A stretch of 11,745 nt of DNA from Cyclobacteriaceae bacterium (GCA_947458795.1 CANHCD010000040.1:1-11745), one strand, 5' to 3'. Positions 1-7,960 are shown, counted from the first letter of the stretch. The notes: generated by a model not told the origin, from the sequence alone. Numbers and translations: made by a program.

Positions 1-972
1 CGAAGAAAAAACATAGCGCACAGACAACTCATGTGAACCCCCTGAACGACCTAGACTGTAGGCCGAAATTGGGAAATCAAAACTGTAGCCTACATCCAAA
101 CCAGAATCCAAACTTACTCCCAACATGGCAACCAAAGATTCATGATTGGGTAAATCGTACTTAGTAGGAAGGCCTCGGTACCACAGCCCCAAGGCCAAAG
201 GTTCAAAGAAAAATTCGGTACCCAAATCCAGCTGTGAGAATTGCCCCTGCTGCTTGTAGTTGAAGCCCACTGAAAAGGACCGATCCTGGTCTGTATTGTT
301 AAAGTAATCATTGATGTACCCTGGATCCAAACTAAAGCGATACCCCCCATGCAAGCTTATTTTTTTTGGTAAGCGACTCGTGCCCTCTACCAAATAGCTG
401 ATATCGGGACTAAGTAGGTGTCCCATAGAAGCCCCTAACCAAGCATGCTTCCCATAGTAAACCAACCCTGCATGTGCATCTACATCTCGAACCTGGCTCT
501 CTCCACCAGCAAATCCATTTCCCGACAAATCAATACTCCCCCGATTAATATCCAACTGAGAACCAAAAATTACCCGCCCAAAATAGGCGTCCCTAGTAAT
601 AAAACTTCCCTGTATCCCCGCTTGAATAAAACGATCTTCTGAAAGCTGAAGGCGGTAGCTGTAGCCCAAACCCACCTCATTCCAACTAGTTTCAGTGAAA
701 GATTCATTGGCTCCTTGGAAAATTATTGAAACCCCTGAATTATACCGCTCCTCGTAGTGATCAAAGTAGGCTGTATACGCCAAAAAAGTTTGATCTAAGG
801 CTGGCCACTGGTTTCGAAAATTAAATCCCACCCGGCTCATACCGGTACTCCCTACCATGGCAGGATTTAAGTAAATGGGGTTTGCATAATACTGGCTGTA
901 CTGAACGTCTTGTCCCCAACTTAGAATAGGAATCAAAAACAAGGAAAATATCCCTAGTAGAAAATTCCTCAT
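1..972 (-). CDS. PorP/SprF-family type IX secretion outer-membrane protein (C-terminus cut by window edge)
   Basis: This reading frame has no stop before the left edge; 324 codons are visible. The N-terminus is a signal peptide (residues 1-21, basic start, hydrophobic core, ending WGQ). It is followed by the family signature QYSQYYANPIYLNPAMVG (residues 24-41). The rest has the alternating pattern of an outer-membrane beta-barrel and reaches a segment HELSVRYVF near the edge, which resembles the usual C-terminal strand, so probably only a few residues are missing. PorP/SprF proteins are outer-membrane partners of the type IX secretion system; in Flavobacterium, SprF is needed for secretion of its neighbour SprB, which has a type B sorting domain. 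Here the start ATG overlaps the stop of the upstream secreted lectin gene (ATGA, 969-972), implying translational coupling and a dedicated role in secreting or anchoring that protein. Family assignment is strong; the substrate link is inferred from position. Confidence 0.9.
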   Translation of the reverse strand, partial: MRNFLLGIFSLFLIPILSWGQDVQYSQYYANPIYLNPAMVGSTGMSRVGFNFRNQWPALDQTFLAYTAYFDHYEERYNSGVSIIFQGANESFTETSWNEVGLGYSYRLQLSEDRFIQAGIQGSFITRDAYFGRVIFGSQLDINRGSIDLSGNGFAGGESQVRDVDAHAGLVYYGKHAWLGASMGHLLSPDISYLVEGTSRLPKKISLHGGYRFSLDPGYINDYFNNTDQDRSFSVGFNYKQQGQFSQLDLGTEFFFEPLALGLWYRGLPTKYDLPNHESLVAMLGVSLDSGLDVGYSFDFPISAYSLGRSGGSHELSVRYVFSS

Positions 973-3311
973 CGTATCAACCTGAATTTTCCATTTGACT
1001 CCACCTTTTCTCCATCAGTCGCTATACCCACCAAACTGTAAAAATAAAAACCTGCCTCCTGTAAAGTACCATTCAAAGTGCCGTCCCAACCCTCCTGGGC
1101 TAAATCAGAATTCCTGTAAATAAGCTCTCCCCATACGTTAAAAATGGAAAGTTCAAGGCTTACCAATCCTTTAAACTTGGGCACAAAGGATTTATTTACA
1201 TCCAGCAGCGGAGTAAAGGCATTAGGCACCATCAAACGATAGCTCCTCGTAATTTCTACAGTTTTTGTAAATCGGTTTTGACAACCATAGCGATCCGTAG
1301 CGATCAATACCACTTCAAACTTTCCTTTTTTTCCATAGGTATGGGATGGCTCCTTTTCCGCCGAGCTAGTTTTATCTCCAAAATCCCATTCCCACTTCAC
1401 AATCCGCTCTTCAGATAAATCAGTAAATTGAATCACATCATCAGGAAATATTCCCCCACTTGCATCGTCTTTGATTCCAGTGCCAGCCACTTCAAAATCA
1501 AAGGCTACTTCTAGCGCTTTCTCTTGAATGTAAACTTCAACAGAAATCGGATCAGAGTAACAGGTAAAGCCTTTGGGCTTTACTAGCAATTCAAATTGAC
1601 CGGAAGTCTTGACTGCTTTCAATTGCTCGTTTGCTAAATCCAACCCCTCCCCAACCAATCTATAATCAAAGCGCGTGAGGTCAAATCCACTAATAAAGCT
1701 GCCAACATCTAGCGATTGTCCAATAAGGCAACCCACAATCGGTTTACTCAATTTCAATTCAGGATACGCCACCCACTTGACTTCTATTTTATTACTTACA
1801 GCAGGACAATTCTTTCGATTGTAACCAATGATTTCATACACCCCGACTGCATCAACCACCAATTCCTGACTGATGGCTTCTGGCAATAAAACTCCATTTT
1901 TCTTCCATTCAAACCGGTAGTAGGTCTCATTACCTTCACCAACCAACTTTACGGATTCCCCTTTACAAACGACCACTTCATTTTGAGCTTGTGTTGCGCC
2001 ATTAACTTTTAAGGCAATGGGGTCTGGAGACTCCTTGATGAGAAGCGTGATTGAATTTGGCTGAGAAGTTTTTCCATAGTTATCTGTAATGGTATAGTAC
2101 ACCGTCACCTGTTGATCAATAAAGGCTGTATTGGGAAGAAAGGTGTAGCCACCCGCTTGATCATTGGCTTGAAAAATCCCTTGCGGAACAATCAAAACCC
2201 GATTTTCCTCCAAACAACGTGCTTGAGCACACAGATCTTCACTTTCCGCTTTGACATCGGCTAGGGAGGCATAAAACTGCAGGCAGCGAATAGAGCTATT
2301 CTCATTGGGTAGACGAACCTCCTCATCAGTGATGTAAAATTGATTTAGCTGACCCGCGCATGAGGCTTTATCTGTAAAGTCTACCCCTTGTGGATTTTGA
2401 AGCGCCTCGTCAGCCGCCACTTGCACAATCAGGTTTCGGATTTCATGAAAATTTGTAAACCCTCCTGTAGATCCAGCAAATCCGATCTTTAAATTCTTTG
2501 GGGCGGGAAACTGATACGCACCATCGAAAATAGTCACTATCCGAGGTTTATTGAGTTCGGTGGTCACCTCCATCCTGAGCTTTAGAAAAAATCCTGGCCC
2601 ATTTAAATTAGGCTGTAATTCCAAAAACGCCTTCCGAAATCCTGGCTTGTTCCGATCCGTTACGCGAGTAGCACCACCCGAACTAATCGAAAATTGATCA
2701 CCGAGATTTAACCCATTTTTGGCAGGCCCCACCTCATTGGTTCTTCTGCCTACCACAAAAGGATAGTTCAGATTCGAAGGACCTCTGAGTACAATGGCAT
2801 CTGGGGCTCTTCCAGATTGGTCTAAGGTAGCAAAGCCGCCTGTTCTACCCTCTTGACTTGTTCCAAAACCTCCATACTCATCAAATCCAATCCCTAAATA
2901 GGCGTTTGACATCCCTGGCTCTTGGTTGCGGGGTGCATAGCCTAATGATCCTCCAAATCCTCCTGCATTGAATACGGGCGTATCTCCATCAAAAAGAAAA
3001 ACAGTCAGCCCATCCGCAAAAAGTGGACCAGCCCCACCGTAACTAAAATATTCAAATTCAGCCTTCAATCCGTAGTTAGACGGGAAGGGAACATCCAAAT
3101 ACACATGCCCACGTTGGTTGAGAAGATTTGAAGTCAATCGCAAAACCCCGGGAATCAGCTGGGCATTTCCACCAAATTTGGTATTTGCTTGTGTTCCTGC
3201 AGTTTGAAAACTCTCACAATACGGAAATCCTATCTGAGCTGCAGCCCGAATTGGGAGCATAAAAATCAATAAAAAAGAAAGAATATGGATTAGTCGCTTC
3301 ACCTGCCTCAC
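969..3311 (-). CDS. Secreted L-type-lectin/PKD protein with type IX (type B) C-terminal sorting domain
   Basis: A 780-residue exported protein. Residues 1-26 are a signal peptide (MRQVKRLIHIL..., ending AAAQ). Residues of about 28-300 resemble a bacterial L-type (legume-like) lectin fold, with ADGLTVFLFDGD at 99-110 and YLGIGFDEYGGF at 138-149, including acidic residues of the kind that bind calcium. Residues of about 300-600 look like Ig-like beta modules with scattered cysteines. Residues of about 600-690 form a PKD domain (KWEWDFGD at 639-646, PSHTYG at 655-660). Residues of about 691-780 match the gliding-motility-associated type B sorting domain (VPNAFTP at 695-701, then FNVWGELIYR and GWDGTLNG), which directs type IX secretion. 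The start is a GTG at 3309-3311; an upstream in-frame TGA limits extension, and a second GTG three codons later is an alternative. It is probably a cell-surface or released carbohydrate-binding adhesin. The ligand cannot be read from sequence, and no catalytic domain is visible. Confidence 0.88.
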   Translation of the reverse strand: MRQVKRLIHILSFLLIFMLPIRAAAQIGFPYCESFQTAGTQANTKFGGNAQLIPGVLRLTSNLLNQRGHVYLDVPFPSNYGLKAEFEYFSYGGAGPLFADGLTVFLFDGDTPVFNAGGFGGSLGYAPRNQEPGMSNAYLGIGFDEYGGFGTSQEGRTGGFATLDQSGRAPDAIVLRGPSNLNYPFVVGRRTNEVGPAKNGLNLGDQFSISSGGATRVTDRNKPGFRKAFLELQPNLNGPGFFLKLRMEVTTELNKPRIVTIFDGAYQFPAPKNLKIGFAGSTGGFTNFHEIRNLIVQVAADEALQNPQGVDFTDKASCAGQLNQFYITDEEVRLPNENSSIRCLQFYASLADVKAESEDLCAQARCLEENRVLIVPQGIFQANDQAGGYTFLPNTAFIDQQVTVYYTITDNYGKTSQPNSITLLIKESPDPIALKVNGATQAQNEVVVCKGESVKLVGEGNETYYRFEWKKNGVLLPEAISQELVVDAVGVYEIIGYNRKNCPAVSNKIEVKWVAYPELKLSKPIVGCLIGQSLDVGSFISGFDLTRFDYRLVGEGLDLANEQLKAVKTSGQFELLVKPKGFTCYSDPISVEVYIQEKALEVAFDFEVAGTGIKDDASGGIFPDDVIQFTDLSEERIVKWEWDFGDKTSSAEKEPSHTYGKKGKFEVVLIATDRYGCQNRFTKTVEITRSYRLMVPNAFTPLLDVNKSFVPKFKGLVSLELSIFNVWGELIYRNSDLAQEGWDGTLNGTLQEAGFYFYSLVGIATDGEKVESNGKFRLIR

Positions 3312-3348
3312 CTTTGGAATCTTAAATAACGCAAGTCATTTGGTAAAA

Positions 3349-3384
3349 AAAAAGCTCTTGGCAAGGTATTGCCAAGAGCTTTTT
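3349..3384 (-). terminator. Rho-independent terminator of purA
   Basis: A perfect 16-bp inverted repeat (arms 3349-3364 and 3369-3384, core AGCTCTTGGCAA) encloses a 4-base loop. Transcribed leftward from purA it ends in a run of nine U (complement of 3345-3353), starting 15 bp after the purA stop. A five-T tract on the other side means it could also work rightward, but no rightward gene needs it. It isolates purA from the lectin/PorP pair, whose first codon lies only 37 bases further on. Confidence 0.93.
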
Positions 3385-3398
3385 CTACTTAAATTTTC

Positions 3399-4670
3399 TT
3401 ATCGCATGATTGTTTGCGTGCGGTCTGGCCCAATGGATACTAGCTTTATCGGAACATTTAATTCTTGTTCCAAATAGGTCACGTATTCTTTTAACGGCGC
3501 TGGAAACTCCTCGTAGGTCTTCACATCAGCCAAGGAACAATGCCATCCCTTCATGGTCTTGTACACCGGCTTGGCATCAAGCTCATTGATCTCAAAAGGC
3601 AACTTTTCAATATGCTCCCCAGAAGGCAATTCATAAGCTGTACAAACCTTAATCTCTTCGAAAATATTGAGTACATCCGCCTTCATCATAAACAGCTGCG
3701 TCACCCCATTGATCATGATGGAATACTTCAAGGCCGGTAAATCCAACCAACCACATCGACGAGGACGGCCTGTGGTGCTCCCAAATTCATTTCCTTCCTT
3801 GCGCATGGCCTCTCCAGTGCTATCCAATAATTCTGTTGGAAAAGGTCCACTACCCACTCGGGTGCAGTAGGCCTTAAAAATACCGAATACCTCCCCAATT
3901 TTTGAAGGAGCTACACCCAAACCCGTGCATGCTCCTGCGGTCATGGTATTGGAGCTCGTCACAAAGGGATAGCTACCAAAATCAATATCCAATAAAGACC
4001 CCTGGGCTCCTTCAGCTAAAATGCGCTTCTTCGCTTGCAAGGCTTCATTGACTGTGTATTCACTATCAATCAATGGAAGGGTTTTAACAAATTCAATCGC
4101 CTCAAAAAATTGACGCTCCATCTCTTCTAAAGCATCCAATGGATAGCCATAGAAGGAAAGGGTGCTTTTATGCTTAGCTAATAAAGTGGCATATTTTTCC
4201 TTAAAATCTGGACTTAAAACATCCCCGATCCGAAGTGCAGATCGACCAATTTTATCTTGATAGGTCGGACCAATCCCCTTTAAGGTAGATCCAATTTTTT
4301 TATCTCCTTTAGCTTGCTCGTAAGCTGCATCCAACAATTTATGTGTCGGAATAATAATGGTGGCTTTCTTGGAAATCACCAGGTTCTTTCGGTAGTCAAT
4401 TGAAAATTTTCCGAGCGCCTCGATTTCTTTTTTAAGAATGATAGGATCTAAGACTACACCATTACCGATGATATTGACAATTTGGGATCTGAAAATCCCC
4501 GATGGAATTTGGTGCAGCACGTGCTTGATGCCGTCAAATTCTAAAGTGTGCCCAGCATTTGGGCCTCCCTGGAATCGAGCAACCACCTCATACTGAGGCG
4601 CCAATACGTCTACAATTTTACCTTTACCTTCATCGCCCCATTGGAGGCCTAACAATACATCCATCTTCAT
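3399..4670 (-). CDS. purA: Adenylosuccinate synthetase
   Basis: PurA is a cytoplasmic enzyme that joins IMP and aspartate using GTP to form adenylosuccinate, the committed step from IMP to AMP. The 423-residue length fits the family (about 420-430). The N-terminal loop GLQWGDEGKGK (residues 8-18) carries catalytic D13, and GGPNAGHT (35-42) carries catalytic H41. The IMP-binding segment IGSTLKGIGPTYQDK is at 126-140, EGAQGSLLDIDFGSYPFVTS at 220-239, the aspartate/GTP region GSTTGRPRRCGWLD at 297-310, and the nucleotide-binding C-terminus SIGPDRTQT at 412-420. All key motifs look intact. The start could be the first or third codon (MKMDVLL), a trivial difference. A strong terminator follows. 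The 134-bp gap upstream suggests its own promoter, but I could not identify a convincing -7 box there. ppGpp inhibits PurA in other bacteria, which is notable given the relA/spoT gene nearby. Confidence 0.97.
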   Translation of the reverse strand: MKMDVLLGLQWGDEGKGKIVDVLAPQYEVVARFQGGPNAGHTLEFDGIKHVLHQIPSGIFRSQIVNIIGNGVVLDPIILKKEIEALGKFSIDYRKNLVISKKATIIIPTHKLLDAAYEQAKGDKKIGSTLKGIGPTYQDKIGRSALRIGDVLSPDFKEKYATLLAKHKSTLSFYGYPLDALEEMERQFFEAIEFVKTLPLIDSEYTVNEALQAKKRILAEGAQGSLLDIDFGSYPFVTSSNTMTAGACTGLGVAPSKIGEVFGIFKAYCTRVGSGPFPTELLDSTGEAMRKEGNEFGSTTGRPRRCGWLDLPALKYSIMINGVTQLFMMKADVLNIFEEIKVCTAYELPSGEHIEKLPFEINELDAKPVYKTMKGWHCSLADVKTYEEFPAPLKEYVTYLEQELNVPIKLVSIGPDRTQTIMR

Positions 4671-4781
4671 TTGATGCGAATTCTATACAGTGCACTATGA
4701 TTTTAAAGGTCGAAATTTGCGATAAGGAAAAAGAAAACCAAGTAAAGCAGGTTTTTATTCTGCGAAGCAGACCTAATGTTT

Positions 4782-4802
4782 AAAAATAGTCCCAGTAAGG
4801 GA
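4782..4802 (-). terminator. Weak candidate terminator after the STAS gene
   Basis: Read leftward, a short hairpin TCCC-TTACT-GGGA (4790-4802) is followed by CTATTTTTAAA, giving five U at 4782-4786. It begins 2 bases after the STAS stop codon. The stem is only 4 bp, extended by one pair past a mismatch, so termination may be partial and transcription could continue into purA. Confidence 0.35.
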
Positions 4803-4804
4803 TT

Positions 4805-5149
4805 TTAGTTGGAGTCTAGATTCAATTCTTTAATTGATTCAACTACCGTAAAAATCCCATTGAGCTTGGTGATGAGTAACAATTTTTTCACGTGCTCTGA
4901 GGGAGCAGTTAGGAAAAGTTCTCCTCCCGCATTTTTCATTTTTGTGAGTAAAGTAATGAGTAATCCTAGCCCGCTCGAACTGATGTATCTCACTTTTTCC
5001 AAGTCGATGACGATAGTTTTTATACCTACCTCCACTGAATCACTTACCAGCTCGGCAATTCTCGGCCCTACTTCATCCCCGATCAAATCCCCTTCCATAA
5101 AGAGGTAGTGAACTTGACCCTCTTTTCTTTCACTAAAATGGAGTTTCAT
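4805..5149 (-). CDS. STAS-domain anti-sigma-factor antagonist (SpoIIAA/RsbV-like)
   Basis: A 114-residue protein made of a single STAS domain. It has the expected N-terminal strands (HYLFMEGDLIGDEVGPRI, about 14-31), a central strand IKTIVIDLEKVRYI (43-56), the phospho-acceptor loop SSSGLGLL (57-64), a following helix and a terminal strand/helix (HVKKLLLITKLNGIFTVVES). In SpoIIAA/RsbV the serine just before Gly-Leu is phosphorylated by an anti-sigma kinase; here that is S59. The residue usually Asp two positions earlier is Ser57. The family acts in partner switching: the dephosphorylated form frees a regulator from its kinase. No kinase (RsbW-like) or PP2C phosphatase lies in the window, so partners must be elsewhere. 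It starts 1 nt after the fur stop (TAG-T-ATG), so it is almost certainly co-translated with fur. The pathway it controls is unknown. Confidence 0.88.
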   Translation of the reverse strand: MKLHFSERKEGQVHYLFMEGDLIGDEVGPRIAELVSDSVEVGIKTIVIDLEKVRYISSSGLGLLITLLTKMKNAGGELFLTAPSEHVKKLLLITKLNGIFTVVESIKELNLDSN

Positions 5150-5150
5150 A

Positions 5151-5615
5151 CTAGCTCTTTTTATTTTGACAATTTTCTTTCTTGCAATTCCCGTAAAGAA
5201 TAAGCGAGTGGTGAACCACCTGAAAATTCAACACCTCTGAAACAGTAGTTTGAATGGTTTGGATTCGTGGATCACAAAATTCAAGCACTTGATTGCAATC
5301 GATGCAAATCAAGTGGTCGTGTTGCTTAAAGCCATAGGATTTTTCAAACTGAGCCAGGTTTTTTCCAAATTGATGCTTGGTCACTAGATCACACTCCACC
5401 AATAAATCTAAGGTATTGTAGACTGTCGCCCTGCTCACCCGGTAGTTCTTGTTTTTCATACTGATATACAAGCCTTCTACATCAAAATGACCTGTACGGC
5501 TATAAATCTCCTCCAAAATAGCATAACGCTCGGGGGTTTTACGGAGTTTTTGAGTTTCTAAATACGCGGTAAAAATCTTTTTTACTTCTTCGAAGTGGGA
5601 TGGATTCAAAGCCAT
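5151..5615 (-). CDS. Fur-family metal-dependent transcriptional repressor
   Basis: A 154-residue Fur/PerR/Zur-type regulator. The N-terminal winged helix covers about residues 10-90, with the recognition helix RVSRATVYNTLDLLVECDLV at 59-78 and the regulatory-site histidine H43 in TGHFDVEGLY. The C-terminal dimerisation and metal-binding part begins HDHLICIDC (99-107). Cysteine pairs C104/C107 and C144/C149 form the usual structural zinc site. The family represses iron, zinc or peroxide-stress genes as a dimer when metal is bound. Sequence alone does not say which metal is sensed, so I give no symbol. It lies 50 bp downstream of relA/spoT and 1 nt upstream of the STAS gene, in the same direction. 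The gap contains TATATTTA (minus strand, 5632-5639), close to the -7 consensus TAnnTTTG but without a well-spaced -33 TTG. Start chosen at ATG 5613-5615, giving normal family length. Confidence 0.93.
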   Translation of the reverse strand: MALNPSHFEEVKKIFTAYLETQKLRKTPERYAILEEIYSRTGHFDVEGLYISMKNKNYRVSRATVYNTLDLLVECDLVTKHQFGKNLAQFEKSYGFKQHDHLICIDCNQVLEFCDPRIQTIQTTVSEVLNFQVVHHSLILYGNCKKENCQNKKS

Positions 5616-5665
5616 GTGGGTTGATTTTTTCTAAATATAATGTATGAACAACTGAAAAGATGCTT

Positions 5666-7882
5666 TCAATCAAATCGTGAAACTTTAATCACCCCTTCAA
5701 TTTGAATTAGGTTTTTGATCAGGTGGTCCAAATGCTCGGTATTATTAACATACAACTTAATCGTTCCTTCAAAAATGCCCCCATCCGAATCTACGGTGAT
5801 GGAGCGCATGTTCACCTTCAATTCATTGGAAATGACCTTCGTCAAGTCATTGATCATACCCACCCGATCTGTTCCCCAAATACGTAAACCTGCCAGGAAA
5901 GCGATTTCACGCTGACTAGTCCAGCGTGCTTTGATCACCCGATTGCCATGATTGGAGAGCAGTTCTACCGCATTGGGACAGGTTGTCCGGTGAATTTTGA
6001 TGCCTTCATTGATGGTCACAAATCCAAACACGTCATCGCCGGGAATTGGATTACAACAAACGGAGAGTTTGTAATCTACAATATCCATATCTTCTCCGAT
6101 CAGGAGTTGATCGTGTTCAGGCCCTTTCAAACTCTTAATCTCCCTCGTAAAGGAGGATTCGTCCTTCACCTTTCCCGCAGATTTGGATTTATGTTTTTGG
6201 AGCTCCTTAAATTCCTTGAACGATTTGATAGTGGTAGGATCAATAATCCCCCTTCCAACCCGATAGTAAAATTCATTCGCGGTCTTCAAATCATAGAAGG
6301 CCCGAAGCTCTTCGATCACCTCTGAGGTGAAGTCCAGCTTCATGGATTTCAATTTGCGCTGCACAATTTCGCGTCCATCGAGGATTGCAGATTTTTTCTC
6401 CTCACGAAGGGCATCCTTAATCTTGGCCTTGGCTCGAGAAGTGACTACTTGATGCAGCCAATCTTCGGAAGGCTTCTGCTTGCTCGAGGTCAGGATTTCT
6501 ACCTGATCCCCATTTTTTAACTTATAGCTGATTGGAACTAGTCGCTGATTGACCTTTGCCCCAATACATTTAGCGCCGACCATCGTATGAATTTCAAAGG
6601 CAAAATCCAATGCAGAAGCGCCAGTGGGAAGTACCTTTAAGTCCCCCTTGGGCGTAAACACAAATACTTCATCGTTGAATAAGTTGCCACGGAAATCATC
6701 CATGAATTCAATCGCAGACCCATCGTTGGTTTCCAACATGCTGCGCACCTGATTGATCCAGTCGTCTAATCCGGGCCCAGACTTGCCTGAAGCATCCTTT
6801 TCCTTGTACTTCCAGTGCGCTGCATAGCCACGCTCAGCAATATCATCCATTCGACTGGTACGGATCTGCACCTCCACCCACTGTCCGGTCTGGCTCATCA
6901 CCGTGGTATGAAGCGACTCATAACCGTTGGACCGGGGTGTAGACACCCAGTCTCGTAATCTATTTGGATTGGGCCGGTAAAAATCCGTCACAATGGAATA
7001 GGCCTGCCAGCAGTCTGCTTTTTCGTTTTCCAGTTCACTGTCTAGGATGATTCGGATGGCAAACAAATCAAAGACCTCCTCAAAAGGAATGCCTTGCGTC
7101 TTCATTTTATTAAAAATCGAGTAAACTGATTTTGGGCGACCTTTAATTGTAAATCGAAAACCCTGACGAATCAACTCATCTTCTACTGGCTGGATAAAAT
7201 TTTTGATGAATTTATTTCGGTAACTCTTCGATTCATTGATTTTATGGACGATGTCCTGATACGCATCGGTATCGGTATACTTCAAAAACAAATCTTCAAG
7301 TTCTGATTTGATCGCATAGAGCCCCAAGCGATGCGCCAGAGGCGCGTACAAATACATGGTTTCGGAGGCGATTTTCAACTGCTTGTTTCGAGGCATACTG
7401 CCCAAAGTCCGCATGTTATTGAGTCGATCCGCCAACTTGATCAAAATCACACGAACATCATCCGAAAGTGTAAGCAACATTTTACGGAAGTTCTCCGCTT
7501 GCTGGGAACTTCCATATTCGAATACTCCAGAAATTTTGGTCAGGCCATCAATAATGGTCATGACCTTATATCCAAAATCTCGCTCAATATCCTCCAGCTC
7601 GAGATCCGTATCTTCAACTACATCGTGTAGCAATGCCGAAATAATGGAAGTGGTACCCAAACCAATCTCCTCCACACATACGAGTGCCACCTCTAGGGGA
7701 TGGTAGATATAGGGTTCACCCGACTTTCGACGCATGTCTTTGTGCGCCTCCAATGAAATTGTAAAGGCCTTTTTGATCAGTTTCGTATCCCCCGATTTTA
7801 AAACAGGCTTTGCCTGACGGAGCAACCTTCGATACCGTTTAAGGATTTCATTACGTTCTTCAGCTACATCAGCTTGAATCAT
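5666..7882 (-). CDS. Bifunctional (p)ppGpp synthetase/hydrolase, RelA/SpoT family
   Basis: A long Rel protein (738 residues) that makes and degrades the alarmone (p)ppGpp in the stringent response. The HD hydrolase domain (about 35-190) keeps its metal ligands: H61 in YHPLEVA, H86-D87 in HDVVEDT, and D151 in LADRLNNMRT. The synthetase domain (about 225-360) keeps GRPKSVYSIFNKM (248-260), D272 in FDLFAIRII, Y321 in GYESLHT and E337 in EVQIRT. Both activities should therefore be intact. A TGS domain (about 403-465, VFVFTPKGDLKVLPTGA), a helical region, a zinc-finger-like part (C609, C610, H631, C635) and a C-terminal ACT domain (about 660-738) complete the architecture. In Bacteroidota a Rel of this type is usually the main ppGpp enzyme; relA, rel and spoT are all used as names, so none is asserted here. 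It is first in a leftward run with fur and STAS, and diverges from the tRNA-Leu/tig/clpPX side. Confidence 0.96.
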   Translation of the reverse strand: MIQADVAEERNEILKRYRRLLRQAKPVLKSGDTKLIKKAFTISLEAHKDMRRKSGEPYIYHPLEVALVCVEEIGLGTTSIISALLHDVVEDTDLELEDIERDFGYKVMTIIDGLTKISGVFEYGSSQQAENFRKMLLTLSDDVRVILIKLADRLNNMRTLGSMPRNKQLKIASETMYLYAPLAHRLGLYAIKSELEDLFLKYTDTDAYQDIVHKINESKSYRNKFIKNFIQPVEDELIRQGFRFTIKGRPKSVYSIFNKMKTQGIPFEEVFDLFAIRIILDSELENEKADCWQAYSIVTDFYRPNPNRLRDWVSTPRSNGYESLHTTVMSQTGQWVEVQIRTSRMDDIAERGYAAHWKYKEKDASGKSGPGLDDWINQVRSMLETNDGSAIEFMDDFRGNLFNDEVFVFTPKGDLKVLPTGASALDFAFEIHTMVGAKCIGAKVNQRLVPISYKLKNGDQVEILTSSKQKPSEDWLHQVVTSRAKAKIKDALREEKKSAILDGREIVQRKLKSMKLDFTSEVIEELRAFYDLKTANEFYYRVGRGIIDPTTIKSFKEFKELQKHKSKSAGKVKDESSFTREIKSLKGPEHDQLLIGEDMDIVDYKLSVCCNPIPGDDVFGFVTINEGIKIHRTTCPNAVELLSNHGNRVIKARWTSQREIAFLAGLRIWGTDRVGMINDLTKVISNELKVNMRSITVDSDGGIFEGTIKLYVNNTEHLDHLIKNLIQIEGVIKVSRFD

Positions 7883-7960
7883 TGGCGTTTTTTATTTGAG
7901 TTCAAATTTGATAGGTAATGAAACAGGATTCTATATTTTTTAGATTTTTTTTTCAATGCC

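Noticed and set aside
114..350. 78-codon open frame on the minus strand inside the PorP/SprF gene
   Set aside because: It is in a different frame from the PorP/SprF protein, which carries the signal peptide and family signature.
4687..4697. AGTGCACT palindrome upstream of purA, considered as a repressor operator
   Set aside because: Short palindrome, extendable only past a mismatch, with no known matching regulator in this phylum; expected by chance.
4759..4771. Hairpin TCTGC-GAA-GCAGA between STAS and purA
   Set aside because: The stem is 5 bp and neither strand has a T-tract after it, so it does not support a terminator. A role as a purA leader structure cannot be argued from one sequence.
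4809..5108. 99-codon open frame on the plus strand opposite the STAS gene
   Set aside because: It is antisense to a clear STAS-domain gene and has no recognisable protein features.
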